From: Anaerolineae bacterium
Lineage (GTDB): Bacteria > Chloroflexota > Anaerolineae > Aggregatilineales > Aggregatilineaceae
Reading direction: 5' to 3'
Assembly (NCBI GenBank): GCA_018432315.1
Contig: JAHDLB010000008.1
Location: 62,001-126,000, forward strand
DNA: 64,000 nt
In this document: piece after piece, positions 48,461 through 57,425 of the stretch
How the letters are laid out: every line of letters starts with the position of its first letter
Position numbering within the stretch: the first letter of the stretch is position 1
Made by a program: the position numbers and the translations under genes
The notes under the pieces: generated by a model
Database searches by the model: none
Told to the model about the DNA's origin: nothing
Seen by the model: only the letters and a program-made list of their open reading frames with translations

Positions 48461-50710
48461 ATGGATATAAATTGGTTTCACGCCGACTATCTCCCCTGGC
48501 TGATCCTGTTGTTCCCGCTGGTGAGCTTCCTGGTCATCGTGCTGTTCACCTCGAAGAACACGGTCCTCAGCCAGGTGGTGGGCCTGGGCGGGATTGGCGT
48601 GTCGTGGGCGCTCAGCATGGTGCTGTTCGTCAAGACGGTGTGGGCCGCGGACCCCGCGCTGGGCGAGCGCGTGTACGGCAGCTCGCTCGACTGGATGAGC
48701 CTGGGCGCGTATACCTTCCGCATGGGCGTGCTGGTCGACCCGCTGACGGCGTACATGCTGCTGATGGTCCCGCTGGCCTGCCTGATGATCTTCATCTACT
48801 CGGTGGGGTACATGCGCGGCGACGCGCACAATTCGCGCTTCTTCGCCTACATCTCGCTGTTTTCGGGCGCGATGCTCGTCCTCGTCCTGGCCGACAACCT
48901 GCTGCTGCTGTTCATCGGCTGGGAGCTGATGGGCTTCTGCTCGTACTCGCTGATTGGCTTCTGGGCGCACAAGAAGACCGCCATGGAAGCCGGCGTCAAA
49001 GCCTTCATGACGACCCGCGTGGCCGACATGCTGATGCTGGTCGGGATCGGGTACCTGTTCCTGGAGGCGCGCACGCTCAACTTCCGCGACATCCTCTACA
49101 ACGAAGAGATGCTGCACCACCTGGCGAGCACCGACGCGATCCTGTTCGGCGGCAGCGTGGCCGGGCTGGTGGGCGTGCTGCTGGTCATCGGCACCATCGG
49201 CAAGAGCGCGCAGTTTCCGCTGCACACCTGGCTGCCCGATGCGATGGAAGGCCCGACCCCCGTCAGCGCGATGATCCACGCGGCGGCGATGGTGTCGGCG
49301 GGCGTGTACATGGTCGTGCGCATGTTCCCGCTGCTGTCGGCGGGCGCGGACTTCCACCATTTCGATTACAGCACGCCGATGGTCTTCATGGGCCTGATCG
49401 GCGCGATCACGGCGCTGGGCGCGGCGGTGCTGGCCCTGGGTCAGAACGACATCAAGCGCATCCTGGCCTATTCGACGATCAGCCAGTTGGGGTACATGGT
49501 GGCGGCGCTCGGCATCGGCGCGTGGGTGGCGGCGGTCTTCCACCTGATCAACCACGCGTTCTTCAAAGCGCTGTTGTTCATGGCGTCCGGCTCGGTGATC
49601 CACGCGATGGAGCACGGCGAGCATCACGCCGCCGAGCACGGCCACGGCCACGCGGAGCACGAAGAACCCGACGGGCTGGTGATGGATTACGTCGCGCCGC
49701 CCAACGACATCCAGCGCATGGGCGGGCTGCTGCACCGGCTGCCCGTCACGGCGATCACGATGGCGATCGGCGGGCTGTCGCTGGCCGGATTCCCGCTGCT
49801 GACCGCCGGGTTCTGGTCGAAAGATGAGATCATCGCCGAGGCGTGGCACGGCATGACGAACGATCCGTTCCCGCTGTTCGTGCTGCTGGCGCTGGTGGTA
49901 GCGGCCTTCCTGACGGCCTTCTACACCGCGCGCATGTGGCTGCTGACCTTCTGGGGCCAGCCGCGCACCCCGGCGGCGGAATACGCCAGCCTGGGCACCT
50001 TCCGCAAGCAGTGGGTGGTGTGGTGGAACAAGCGCGGCTGGAACAAAGACGTCAAGCTGATGCAAGAGCCGACCACTGCCCGCGACCGGCTGAGCTTCGC
50101 GCAGATGGAAACGCCGCTGATCATCCTGGCCTTTTTCGCCATTTTTGCCGGGTTCATCGGCACGCCGGTCTATCACGCGCTGCACGACTTCCTGGCGCCG
50201 ACCCTGCTCGAAGAACCGCTCAAGATCGACTTCAACGTCCTGCCGATGCTGCTCAGCATGGCGCTGGCGCTCGGCGGGCTGGCGCTGGGCTGGTGGGTGT
50301 ATGCGGTGAAACCGCTGCGCCAGGACGAGGTCGATCCGACCGAAAAGGCGCTGGGGCCGGGCGTGTGGGAGATGCTGCAAAACCGGCTCTACATCGACAT
50401 CCTCTACCGGCGCTACCTGCTGCGCCCGGTGGAGTGGTTCTCGGTCAACATCGTGATCCAGGCCATCGACAAGGAGACGATCGACGGAGTGCTCGAAACC
50501 ATCGCCGAGGCATTCACCTGGCTGGGCGAAGCCTTCAAGCGCTTCAACACGGTCGTGATCGACGGCGTGGGCGACGGCCTTCCGCGCGCGGTGGGCGACT
50601 TTGGGGCGTGGTTCCGACAGGTGCAATCCGGTCGTATCCAACAGTATCTGCTGTACGTCACACTGGCGCTGCTGGCGCTGGGCACGCTGTTCCTGGTCCA
50701 GGTGAGATAA
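48461..50710 (+). CDS. nuoL: NADH-quinone oxidoreductase subunit L, long form
   Basis: A 749-residue antiporter-like subunit at the distal end of the membrane arm, longer than the ~610 residues of E. coli NuoL. Core motifs: LLFIGWELMGFCSYSLIGFW (key Glu), HTWLPDAMEGPTPVSAMIHA, HAFFKALLFMASGSVI and TAGFWSKDEI (key Lys). A His/Glu-rich insertion EHGEHHAAEHGHGHAEHEE sits near 384-402. The C-terminal ~150 residues include the lateral amphipathic helix and a final membrane anchor (YVTLALLALGTLFLVQVR). GAGGAAA precedes the ATG. Confidence 0.95.
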   Translation: MDINWFHADYLPWLILLFPLVSFLVIVLFTSKNTVLSQVVGLGGIGVSWALSMVLFVKTVWAADPALGERVYGSSLDWMSLGAYTFRMGVLVDPLTAYMLLMVPLACLMIFIYSVGYMRGDAHNSRFFAYISLFSGAMLVLVLADNLLLLFIGWELMGFCSYSLIGFWAHKKTAMEAGVKAFMTTRVADMLMLVGIGYLFLEARTLNFRDILYNEEMLHHLASTDAILFGGSVAGLVGVLLVIGTIGKSAQFPLHTWLPDAMEGPTPVSAMIHAAAMVSAGVYMVVRMFPLLSAGADFHHFDYSTPMVFMGLIGAITALGAAVLALGQNDIKRILAYSTISQLGYMVAALGIGAWVAAVFHLINHAFFKALLFMASGSVIHAMEHGEHHAAEHGHGHAEHEEPDGLVMDYVAPPNDIQRMGGLLHRLPVTAITMAIGGLSLAGFPLLTAGFWSKDEIIAEAWHGMTNDPFPLFVLLALVVAAFLTAFYTARMWLLTFWGQPRTPAAEYASLGTFRKQWVVWWNKRGWNKDVKLMQEPTTARDRLSFAQMETPLIILAFFAIFAGFIGTPVYHALHDFLAPTLLEEPLKIDFNVLPMLLSMALALGGLALGWWVYAVKPLRQDEVDPTEKALGPGVWEMLQNRLYIDILYRRYLLRPVEWFSVNIVIQAIDKETIDGVLETIAEAFTWLGEAFKRFNTVVIDGVGDGLPRAVGDFGAWFRQVQSGRIQQYLLYVTLALLALGTLFLVQVR

Positions 50711-50726
50711 CGCGAGGCGCACCTCC

Positions 50727-52430
50727 ATGTACGATTTGTTACCCATAGACTTCTTGACGCTGCTGACCTTCCTGCCCTTGTTGGGCGCGGTGATCGTCTT
50801 CGTCATCCCGCGCGGGCGCGAAAACTGGGCACGCTGGACGGCGCTGGGGTTCAGCCTGGTGGTGCTGGTGATGACCATCGCCGTGTTCTACAACGTCCAG
50901 TCCGACCCGCCAGGGCCGGGCCAATGGGCGTTCGAGGAGCAGGCCGAATGGTTCCCGCAGCTCAACGCGTCGTGGCACATCGGCGTCGATGGCCTGAGCG
51001 CCACCATGATCCTGCTGACCGGCATCCTGGTCCCGCTGGCGATCCTGATCTCGTTCGAGACGAAGGAGCGTGTGCAGGCCAACATGGCGCTGTTCCTGTT
51101 CCTGCAGACCGGGATGCTCGGCGTATTCGTGGCGCTGGACATGATGGTCTTCTTCGTCTTCTGGGAGATCGGGCTGGTGCCGATGTACTTCCTGATCTAC
51201 CTGTGGGGCGGCGAGAACCGGCGTTATGCGGCCAACAAGTTCTTCCTGTACACCATGGCCGGGTCGCTGGGGCTGCTGCTCGCCACGCAGTTGATCGGCC
51301 TGTCGGTCGAGAGCTTCGACATCCCGGTGATGATGCAGGCGTGGCCCAATTTCACCGGCTCGTCCGGCGAGATCCTGGGCGTGGACGCCTCGATCATCAA
51401 ATATTACGCGCTGCTCGGCTTCACCATCGCGTTCCTGATCAAGATTCCCGCGTGGCCGTTCCACACGTGGCTGCCCGACGCGCACACCGAAGCGCCGACC
51501 GGCGGCTCGATGCTGCTGGCGGGTGTGCTGCTCAAGCTGGGCGCCTACGGGTTCCTGCGGCTGGCGATCCCGCTGTTCCCCACCGAGTGGATCATTCGCC
51601 GCGAGCTGTTCAGCCTGCAATACAACCTGGTGGACGTGCTGGGCTTCCTGGCCGTGCTGGGGATCGTGCTCGGCGCGCTGGCGGCCTGGGGCCAGAACGA
51701 TTTCAAGCGGCTGGTCGCCTATTCGTCGGTGAACCACATGGGCTTCGTGGTGTTGGGGCTGGCCGTCGCGGCGCTGATGTACGGCACCGTCTGGGCCGAG
51801 CAGAACAACAAGTGGGGCCTGATGGGCGACGTGGCCGGCGTCGAGCGCGCCGAGGCGACCAAGACGAAGGTCGACGAGGTCTACCCGGTCGAGCTGCGCG
51901 AGTCCGACCGGGACGACGCGCGGATCGCGCTCAACGGCGCGGTGCTGCAAATGTTCAACCACGGGCTGAGCAGCGCGGGCATGTTCCTGCTGGCCGGGGC
52001 GCTCTATCACAAGGCCCACACGCGCGACCTGCGGCGGTTCGGCGGCCTGTGGGACATCGTGCCGGTGTTCGGCGCGCTGCTGATCTTCGTCAGCATGGCG
52101 TCGCTGGGCCTGCCGGGCCTCAACGGCTTCGTGGGCGAATTTCTGATCGTCTCGGGATCGTTCAAAGCGTACCCGGTGTACGTGTTCCTGAGCCTGTTCG
52201 GCCTGCTGGTGACCGGCATTTACATCCTCAAGGGGATTCAAAAATTATTACACGGCCCCTACAACGAAGAATGGGCCGAATATGACCGGACCGAGCACCG
52301 GCTGGAGATCGAACGGCGCGAAGTGATCGCGCTGGCGCCGTTGGTGGTGTTGATGCTGATCACGGGCCTGTATCCGAACTGGGTGCTGGACGTGATCAAC
52401 AGCGGCGTGGTGCGGTTCCTGGGTGGCTGA
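50727..52430 (+). CDS. nuoM: NADH-quinone oxidoreductase subunit M (first copy)
   Basis: A 567-residue antiporter-like proton-pumping subunit with about 14 helices. Motifs: FFVFWEIGLVPMYFLIYLWG (key Glu), HTWLPDAHTEAPTGGSMLLA, LKLGAYGFLRLAIPLFP and VNHMGFVVLGL. A hydrophilic insertion at about 354-400 (NNKWGLMGDVAGVERAEATK and following) is not typical of NuoM. It is followed 26 bp later by a second, divergent NuoM. GCGAGGCG precedes the ATG. Confidence 0.94.
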   Translation: MYDLLPIDFLTLLTFLPLLGAVIVFVIPRGRENWARWTALGFSLVVLVMTIAVFYNVQSDPPGPGQWAFEEQAEWFPQLNASWHIGVDGLSATMILLTGILVPLAILISFETKERVQANMALFLFLQTGMLGVFVALDMMVFFVFWEIGLVPMYFLIYLWGGENRRYAANKFFLYTMAGSLGLLLATQLIGLSVESFDIPVMMQAWPNFTGSSGEILGVDASIIKYYALLGFTIAFLIKIPAWPFHTWLPDAHTEAPTGGSMLLAGVLLKLGAYGFLRLAIPLFPTEWIIRRELFSLQYNLVDVLGFLAVLGIVLGALAAWGQNDFKRLVAYSSVNHMGFVVLGLAVAALMYGTVWAEQNNKWGLMGDVAGVERAEATKTKVDEVYPVELRESDRDDARIALNGAVLQMFNHGLSSAGMFLLAGALYHKAHTRDLRRFGGLWDIVPVFGALLIFVSMASLGLPGLNGFVGEFLIVSGSFKAYPVYVFLSLFGLLVTGIYILKGIQKLLHGPYNEEWAEYDRTEHRLEIERREVIALAPLVVLMLITGLYPNWVLDVINSGVVRFLGG

Positions 52431-52456
52431 GCAGAACATTCACGGAGGCCTTTTGT

Positions 52457-54061
52457 ATGGTAATGACGTTTAGCGGTGTCCTGACGGGCATCCTCCTCAT
52501 CCCGCTGATCAGCGCGATCATCATCCTTCTGCTGCCCAAGGAGAAGAAGGAAGAGGCGCGCATCATCGCGGCGATGGCGACGGGGATGGTCCTGCTGCTG
52601 GCCCTCGGCGTGTTCTTCGGCTACAGCGTTGACGACGCCAACGCTGCCAACGACAACGGCCAGGCGTACTTCGCATATGAGGATCACGTCCAGTGGATCG
52701 AGTCGATTGGCGTGAGCTGGCACCTGGGCGTGGACGGCATCAGCGCGCCGATGGTCCTGCTGACGGCGCTGGCCGGGTTCACCGGGGTGCTGATCTCGTG
52801 GGGCATCGAAGATCGCACCCGCGAGTTCATGGCCTTCTTCCTGCTGTTGGTGGGCGGCGTGTTGGGCGTGTTCATGGCGGTCGACCTGTTTGTGCTGTTC
52901 TTCTTCTACGAGCTGGCGATCTTCCCGATGTACTTCCTGATCGTCATCTGGGGCTGGGTGAAGACGCGCGAATACGCGGCCATGAAGCTGACGCTCTACA
53001 TCCTGGTCGGGTCCGTGGTGGCGCTGATCGGCATGCTGGCGCTGTATTTCAAGGCCGGGCAGGCGACGGGCGTGTACAGCTTCGATTTCGTGGACCTGCA
53101 AGCGGCGGCCAAAGCGGGCGTGTTCGACGAGCCGTTCTCGCCGGCGTGGTCCGCGGCGACCACCGCGCGGCTGTGGTTCCCGGCCATCTTCATCGGGTTT
53201 GGCGTGCTGGCCGGTGTGTGGCCCTTCCATAACTGGAGCCCGGACGGTCACGTTGCCGCACCGACCGCCGTCTCGATGATTCACGCGGGCGTGCTGATGA
53301 AGCTCGGCGCGTTCGCCGCGCTGCGGGTTGGCGTGCAGCTTCTGCCGGAGGGCGCCAAGGCGCACCTGCCCTGGATCATCTTCCTGACCCTGATCAACGT
53401 GGTTTACGGCGCGCTGATCGCCATGCGCCAGCGCGATTTCAAATACGTCATCGGTTTCAGCTCGGTCAGCCACATGGGGCTGGTGAGCATGGGCTTCGCC
53501 ACGATGAACGTCACCGGCATGACCGGCGCGGGCCTGCAAATGTTCAGCCACGGCGTCATGACGGCGCTCTTCTTCGCCTGCGTCGGCATGGTGTACGACC
53601 GCGCCCACACGCGCGACATCCCCAGCCTGGGCGGCTTCGTGCAAAAACTGCCCTGGGTGGCGGTGGCCTTCATCATCGGCGGGTTCGTGAGCATGGGCAT
53701 GCCGGGGCTGAGCGGGTTCGTGGCCGAGTTCCCGATCTTCGTCGGGCTGTGGGATGGCCCGAACTTCGCGCCGGACGCGGGCTGGCTGACCGGCAGCTTC
53801 ACCTATTACGGGCTGATCGCGGTCGTGGCGGCGCTGGGCATCATCGTCACGGCGGCCTACGTGCTGCGCGTCGTGGGGCAGGTGTTCTTCGGCGACTTCA
53901 ACCGCGAGCGCTTCCCGGACGTGTCGCCGATCACGATCTACGACAAGATCGCGTTGGTGGTGCTGGTGTTCTGGCTGGTAGCGCTCGGTGTCTATCCCCG
54001 GCTGATGGCGCCGATGGTCGAATCGGGCGTCAAGCCTATCGTGTCGATGCTGGGAGGTTAA
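52457..54061 (+). CDS. nuoM: NADH-quinone oxidoreductase subunit M (second copy)
   Basis: A 534-residue second NuoM-like subunit. It keeps the key Glu in FFFYELAIFPMYFLIVIWGW and the SVSHMGLVSMGF segment, but the channel motif reads HNWSPDGHVAAPTAVSMIHA instead of HTWLPDAH, and it lacks the insertion of the first copy. It is therefore a diverged paralogue, not a recent duplicate. It probably adds a further antiporter-like module to the membrane arm. CGGAGG precedes the ATG. Confidence 0.92.
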   Translation: MVMTFSGVLTGILLIPLISAIIILLLPKEKKEEARIIAAMATGMVLLLALGVFFGYSVDDANAANDNGQAYFAYEDHVQWIESIGVSWHLGVDGISAPMVLLTALAGFTGVLISWGIEDRTREFMAFFLLLVGGVLGVFMAVDLFVLFFFYELAIFPMYFLIVIWGWVKTREYAAMKLTLYILVGSVVALIGMLALYFKAGQATGVYSFDFVDLQAAAKAGVFDEPFSPAWSAATTARLWFPAIFIGFGVLAGVWPFHNWSPDGHVAAPTAVSMIHAGVLMKLGAFAALRVGVQLLPEGAKAHLPWIIFLTLINVVYGALIAMRQRDFKYVIGFSSVSHMGLVSMGFATMNVTGMTGAGLQMFSHGVMTALFFACVGMVYDRAHTRDIPSLGGFVQKLPWVAVAFIIGGFVSMGMPGLSGFVAEFPIFVGLWDGPNFAPDAGWLTGSFTYYGLIAVVAALGIIVTAAYVLRVVGQVFFGDFNRERFPDVSPITIYDKIALVVLVFWLVALGVYPRLMAPMVESGVKPIVSMLGG

Positions 54062-54062
54062 G

Positions 54063-55586
54063 TTGAACTTCTCGACTGATACCCAGGCGAGTGTAATCGC
54101 AATCCTGCCTGAAATACTCATGACGATCCTGGCCGTGGCGGTGCTGGTCTATGACGTGATCTGGCCGGAAGAACGGCGCGTCCAGCTTGGCTACCTGGCC
54201 GGGTTCGGGCTGATGAGTATCGCGGGCGTGGTCTGGCTGATCGGCGTGCCACCGGCGGGCGGGCTGCAAGAGCAGCTTTTGCTGGGCGGCATGGTCCGGC
54301 ACGACGACATGGCCCAGATCTTCCGCGTGATGGTCATCCTGGCGGGCGCGTTGAGCTGCCTCCTGGCGATGGGCGTGCTCAAGCTGCGGGCACGCGGCGA
54401 CTTCTACGCTGTGCTGATCGTGGCGGTGATCGGCGCCAGCCTGATGAGCGCTGCCGCCGACCTGATCATGATCTTCCTGGCGCTGGAGACGACCTCGATC
54501 ACGCTCTACCTGCTGGCGGGGTACCTGCGCGACGACGATCGCAGCACCGAAGCGGGCCTCAAATATTTCCTGTTCGGCGCGTTTACGTCGGCCTTCACGC
54601 TGTACGGGCTGTCGCTGGTGTACGGTCTGACCGGCCAGACGAACATCTACGAGCTGGGCAAAACCCTGGCGACCAACGGCCTGCCCGATCCGCCGGTGGT
54701 GATCGCGCTGGGGCTGGTGGCGGTCGGCTTCGGGTTCAAGATCAGCGCTGTGCCGTTCCACTTCTGGACGCCGGACGTGTACGAAGGCGCGCCGACGCCC
54801 ATCACGGCCCTGCTGAGCTCGGCCAGCAAGGCGGCGGCGGTCGGTTTGCTGCTGCGCTTCCTGCTGGCGGTGTTCCCGCCGCCGGAACTGCTCGGTGCGC
54901 TGGAAGGCGTCAAGGATTACAGCGCGTTCTGGGTGCAGCTCGCGGCGGTGCTGTCGGTGGTGTCGATGTCGCTCGGCAACGTGCTGGCCCTGGTCCAGAG
55001 CAACATCAAGCGCCTGCTGGCCTATTCGACCATCGCGCACGCCGGGTACATCCTGATCGGCGTGGCGGCGATCTCGACCGACTGCAGCGGCGACGGCGCG
55101 GCGGCGGTGGCGTTCTACATGTTCATGTACGTCCTGACGAATATCCTGGCGTTCGGCGTGGTCATCCTGTTCGCCAACGCGACCGGCAGCGAGCAGATCA
55201 GCGACCTGGCCGGGCTGAGCCGCCGCAACCCGTGGCTGGCCCTGGCGATGACGATCGCGCTGCTCAGCCTGGCGGGCATCCCCCCGGCGGCGGGCTTCAT
55301 CGGCAAGTTCCTGCTGTTCCGCGCGGCGGTCAACGCGAATCTTGTCTGGCTGGCGCTGGTCGGCATCGTGAACGTGATCATCGGCCTGTACTACTACCTG
55401 GTCGTGGTCAAGGTGATGTACATGGAGCGCAGCGAGGACGAAGACAAGCCGATCCCGGTCGGCACGCCGTACTCGTGGGCGCTGGGGATCTCGGTGGCGG
55501 GCGTGCTGCTGTTCGGCACGATCCTGGTCACGCCGCTGCTCGACTGGGCGACCGACGCGGCTCACGCGCTGTACGTGCTGCTCTAG
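54063..55586 (+). CDS. nuoN: NADH-quinone oxidoreductase subunit N
   Basis: A 507-residue antiporter-like subunit, proximal of the three pump types. Motifs: MIFLALETTSITLYLLAGYL (key Glu), GFGFKISAVPFHFWTPDVYE with GAPTPITALLS, and SLAGIPPAAGFIGKFLLF. The TTG at 54063 starts one base after the nuoM stop codon, with GGAGGT upstream. It is the last gene of the nuo unit; a strong terminator follows. Confidence 0.95.
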   Translation: MNFSTDTQASVIAILPEILMTILAVAVLVYDVIWPEERRVQLGYLAGFGLMSIAGVVWLIGVPPAGGLQEQLLLGGMVRHDDMAQIFRVMVILAGALSCLLAMGVLKLRARGDFYAVLIVAVIGASLMSAAADLIMIFLALETTSITLYLLAGYLRDDDRSTEAGLKYFLFGAFTSAFTLYGLSLVYGLTGQTNIYELGKTLATNGLPDPPVVIALGLVAVGFGFKISAVPFHFWTPDVYEGAPTPITALLSSASKAAAVGLLLRFLLAVFPPPELLGALEGVKDYSAFWVQLAAVLSVVSMSLGNVLALVQSNIKRLLAYSTIAHAGYILIGVAAISTDCSGDGAAAVAFYMFMYVLTNILAFGVVILFANATGSEQISDLAGLSRRNPWLALAMTIALLSLAGIPPAAGFIGKFLLFRAAVNANLVWLALVGIVNVIIGLYYYLVVVKVMYMERSEDEDKPIPVGTPYSWALGISVAGVLLFGTILVTPLLDWATDAAHALYVLL

Positions 55587-55608
55587 CGCGGCATTTTTCG
55601 GCATGACT

Positions 55609-55644
55609 CAGGGGCGGCTGTCGCGTGATGGCCGCCCCTGTTTT
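55609..55644 (+). terminator. Intrinsic terminator ending the nuo operon
   Basis: CAGGGGCGGC (55609-55618), a 12-nt loop and GCCGCCCCTG (55631-55640) form a perfect 10-bp stem followed by TTTT. Confidence 0.9.
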
Positions 55645-55727
55645 GTGCCTGGGTGCCGGGCGCTCGCAACGCGGCGGGCGCGCCGTGCGTATATTCCTTC
55701 AGACGCGTGAGTGAGGAGAGGTTCAGC

Positions 55728-55892
55728 ATGGCCGAAGAGAAAACCTTCCCCTGCGAGACGTGCGCGATGCGCCGCCGCGCCGAGGAAAACCCGAAATCGT
55801 TCATGGCCCGGTTGTGGCGCTGGCATACCAAGATATGCCCCGGCTGGAAAGCCTACCAGCGCCACCTGGCCGAGCAGGGGCGGAGCCAGTAA
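55728..55892 (+). CDS. 54-residue Cys-containing protein
   Basis: A 54-residue protein starting MAEEKTFPCETCAMRRRAEE, with CETC and a third Cys in KICPGWKAYQRHL. A single CxxC plus a later Cys and His might hold zinc, but the fourth ligand is not certain. It is basic and aromatic (FMARLWRWHTK), so it could bind nucleic acid or protein. GAGGAGAGG lies 7 nt before the ATG, supporting it as a real gene. No known family is recognised. Confidence 0.65.
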   Translation: MAEEKTFPCETCAMRRRAEENPKSFMARLWRWHTKICPGWKAYQRHLAEQGRSQ

Positions 55893-55950
55893 CCGGCCCG
55901 GTTCCAACAGCGGGGCGCATCGCCCGGTGCGCCCCGAACGCTGCTCCCTC

Positions 55951-56667
55951 TCACGCGCTCCGCAGCGCGGCGTCGACCTTGCCCCGCAGCAGCGGTTCCG
56001 GCGCGGCCCCCACGATGCGATCCACCACGCGCCCGCCACGGAAGATCAGCAGGGTGGGGATGCCCTGCACGTGGTAGGCGTTGGCCGTGGCCGGGTTCTC
56101 GTCCACGTTCAGTTTGGCGACCTTCAGCCGCCCGGCGTATTCCCCCGCCAGTTTTTCCACCACGGGCGCGATCATGTGGCACGGGCCGCACCACGGCGCC
56201 CACAGATCGACCAGCACCGGCAGATCGCTCTCCAGCACGTCGCGCCGGAACGACTCATCGCTGACCGCCACCGGTTTGGACGGCGCGCCGGCTGGCGCGC
56301 CCTGGGCGGCCCGAGCGGCTGCCGGGCGTGCCTGGGGGCGCGGGCCGCGTCCCAGCAGGAAATCGACGTGCTCGCGGGCGGTCGCGGACGTGACGCCCTC
56401 GGCCCGCGCCACCTCCTGCCCGTCGCGGTAGGTGATGAGCGCCGGCAGCGGCCCGGCGACCCGCGCGGCGGTCTGCGGGTTGGCGCTCGCGTCCAGCCGG
56501 GCGACCAGCAGCCGCCCGGCGTCGTTCTGCGCGATCTGGCGCAGGGTTTCGTCGAGCGATCCGTCCAGGCTGTCGCGCCAGATGACCAGCACGACCGGCA
56601 GGCCGGTGTTCAAAACGCGATCAATGCTTTGATCGTTGGTGTGCAAAGGTGTGTCGAAGCGTGGCAT
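55951..56667 (-). CDS. Tandem thioredoxin-domain protein
   Basis: A 238-residue protein with two thioredoxin folds. The N-terminal one (about 5-105) has [20 protein letters not shown] where the active site would be, i.e. no CxxC, but keeps [11 protein letters not shown]. An Ala/Pro/Arg-rich linker (about 112-135) leads to a canonical thioredoxin (140-238) with [20 protein letters not shown] and [11 protein letters not shown]. The second domain should be redox-active; the first may bind substrate. No signal peptide, so cytoplasmic. The start at 56667 has AAGGAG about 10 nt upstream. Confidence 0.9.
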   Translation of the reverse strand: MPRFDTPLHTNDQSIDRVLNTGLPVVLVIWRDSLDGSLDETLRQIAQNDAGRLLVARLDASANPQTAARVAGPLPALITYRDGQEVARAEGVTSATAREHVDFLLGRGPRPQARPAAARAAQGAPAGAPSKPVAVSDESFRRDVLESDLPVLVDLWAPWCGPCHMIAPVVEKLAGEYAGRLKVAKLNVDENPATANAYHVQGIPTLLIFRGGRVVDRIVGAAPEPLLRGKVDAALRSA

Positions 56668-56784
56668 GGTGAATTTGCTCCTTTCCCATCTCTCTTTAGA
56701 TGCTGTTCTGCGCGATTTGGTTAGCATCGATATGTCGAATCTGCGTTAGAAACCCGTAAATTCTGTCATTTTTGATTCGTTTTT

Positions 56785-56813
56785 TTGACAATTACAGGGG
56801 ACTTTGCTACGCT
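56785..56813 (+). promoter_or_regulatory. Promoter of the atp membrane-sector operon
   Basis: A perfect TTGACA (56785-56790), 17-bp spacer and an extended -10, TGCTACGCT (TACGCT at 56808-56813), in an AT-rich stretch. It lies 82 bp before the first gene. Confidence 0.65.
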
Positions 56814-56894
56814 TGTGCTTTAAGGCACAGGGGGCTCTGGTCACGACGTCGTGGTTGAATCCTCCTCAACGAGCGCGCAGCGGGATTGACCATC

Positions 56895-57425
56895 ATGCAC
56901 GCCAGAAAAGCGTCGTACAGTGCGCGATACACTGCCGTGAATGCCGTGGTTGGAGAAGCCGGCTGTGCGGGACTGGCCTTCATAGCGCTGGCGACAGGCG
57001 CGGGCCTGCTGCTGGATTTTCAAGTCACAAATTTGCATCCGATATTTAGCGTGGGGCTGTTGTTCCTGAGCATCCCCGCGGGCCTGTACTGGACGATCCG
57101 CAGGACGCTGAGCATGGACCGGAAGGTGACCCCTGACTATGTGCGCAACCTGGCGCTGGCGAGCATGGCAAGCCAGGCGGGCTGTCTCAGCGTGATCCTG
57201 ATCTTTCTGGCCCTGTTTGCCGGGCTGTTCCTCGACGCCCGGCTGGATACGCACCCTATTTTTACCATCGTACTTATTGTCATCAGCATCCCGGTCAGCC
57301 TGCTGGCGATGATCCGGCTGATGCTGTCTTCGGTGGCGGCGATGAAGCTGTCGGCGGCGGACACCTCGCGCGCCACCCCCTCTTCCACCGGTAAGTCTGT
57401 CCATACGAAGGAGAATGGCTCTTGA
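56895..57425 (+). CDS. Tandem AtpZ/AtpI-like membrane protein
   Basis: A 176-residue protein with four hydrophobic helices arranged as two homologous halves. Half one has GAGLLLDFQ, then HPIFSVGLLFLSIPAGLYW; half two has AGLFLDARL, then HPIFTIVLIVISIPVSLLA. Each half resembles the two-helix AtpZ/AtpI-type protein that precedes ATP synthase genes and assists c-ring assembly or Mg2+ handling. The family is normally ~70-120 residues with one such unit. ATG at 56895; an upstream TTG (56886) is an alternative. Its stop overlaps the atpB start. Confidence 0.8.
   Translation: MHARKASYSARYTAVNAVVGEAGCAGLAFIALATGAGLLLDFQVTNLHPIFSVGLLFLSIPAGLYWTIRRTLSMDRKVTPDYVRNLALASMASQAGCLSVILIFLALFAGLFLDARLDTHPIFTIVLIVISIPVSLLAMIRLMLSSVAAMKLSAADTSRATPSSTGKSVHTKENGS

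Noticed and set aside
48422-50878. An 818-codon minus-strand frame opposite nuoL
   Set aside because: Composition (Arg, His, Gln, Asp rich) is typical of antisense of a membrane protein in GC-rich DNA; nuoL is certain.
52457-54061. Second NuoM as part of an Mrp-type Na+/H+ antiporter or hydrogenase
   Set aside because: It is embedded between NuoM and NuoN in a unit with NuoA and NuoH, and there are no MrpE/F/G or hydrogenase genes.
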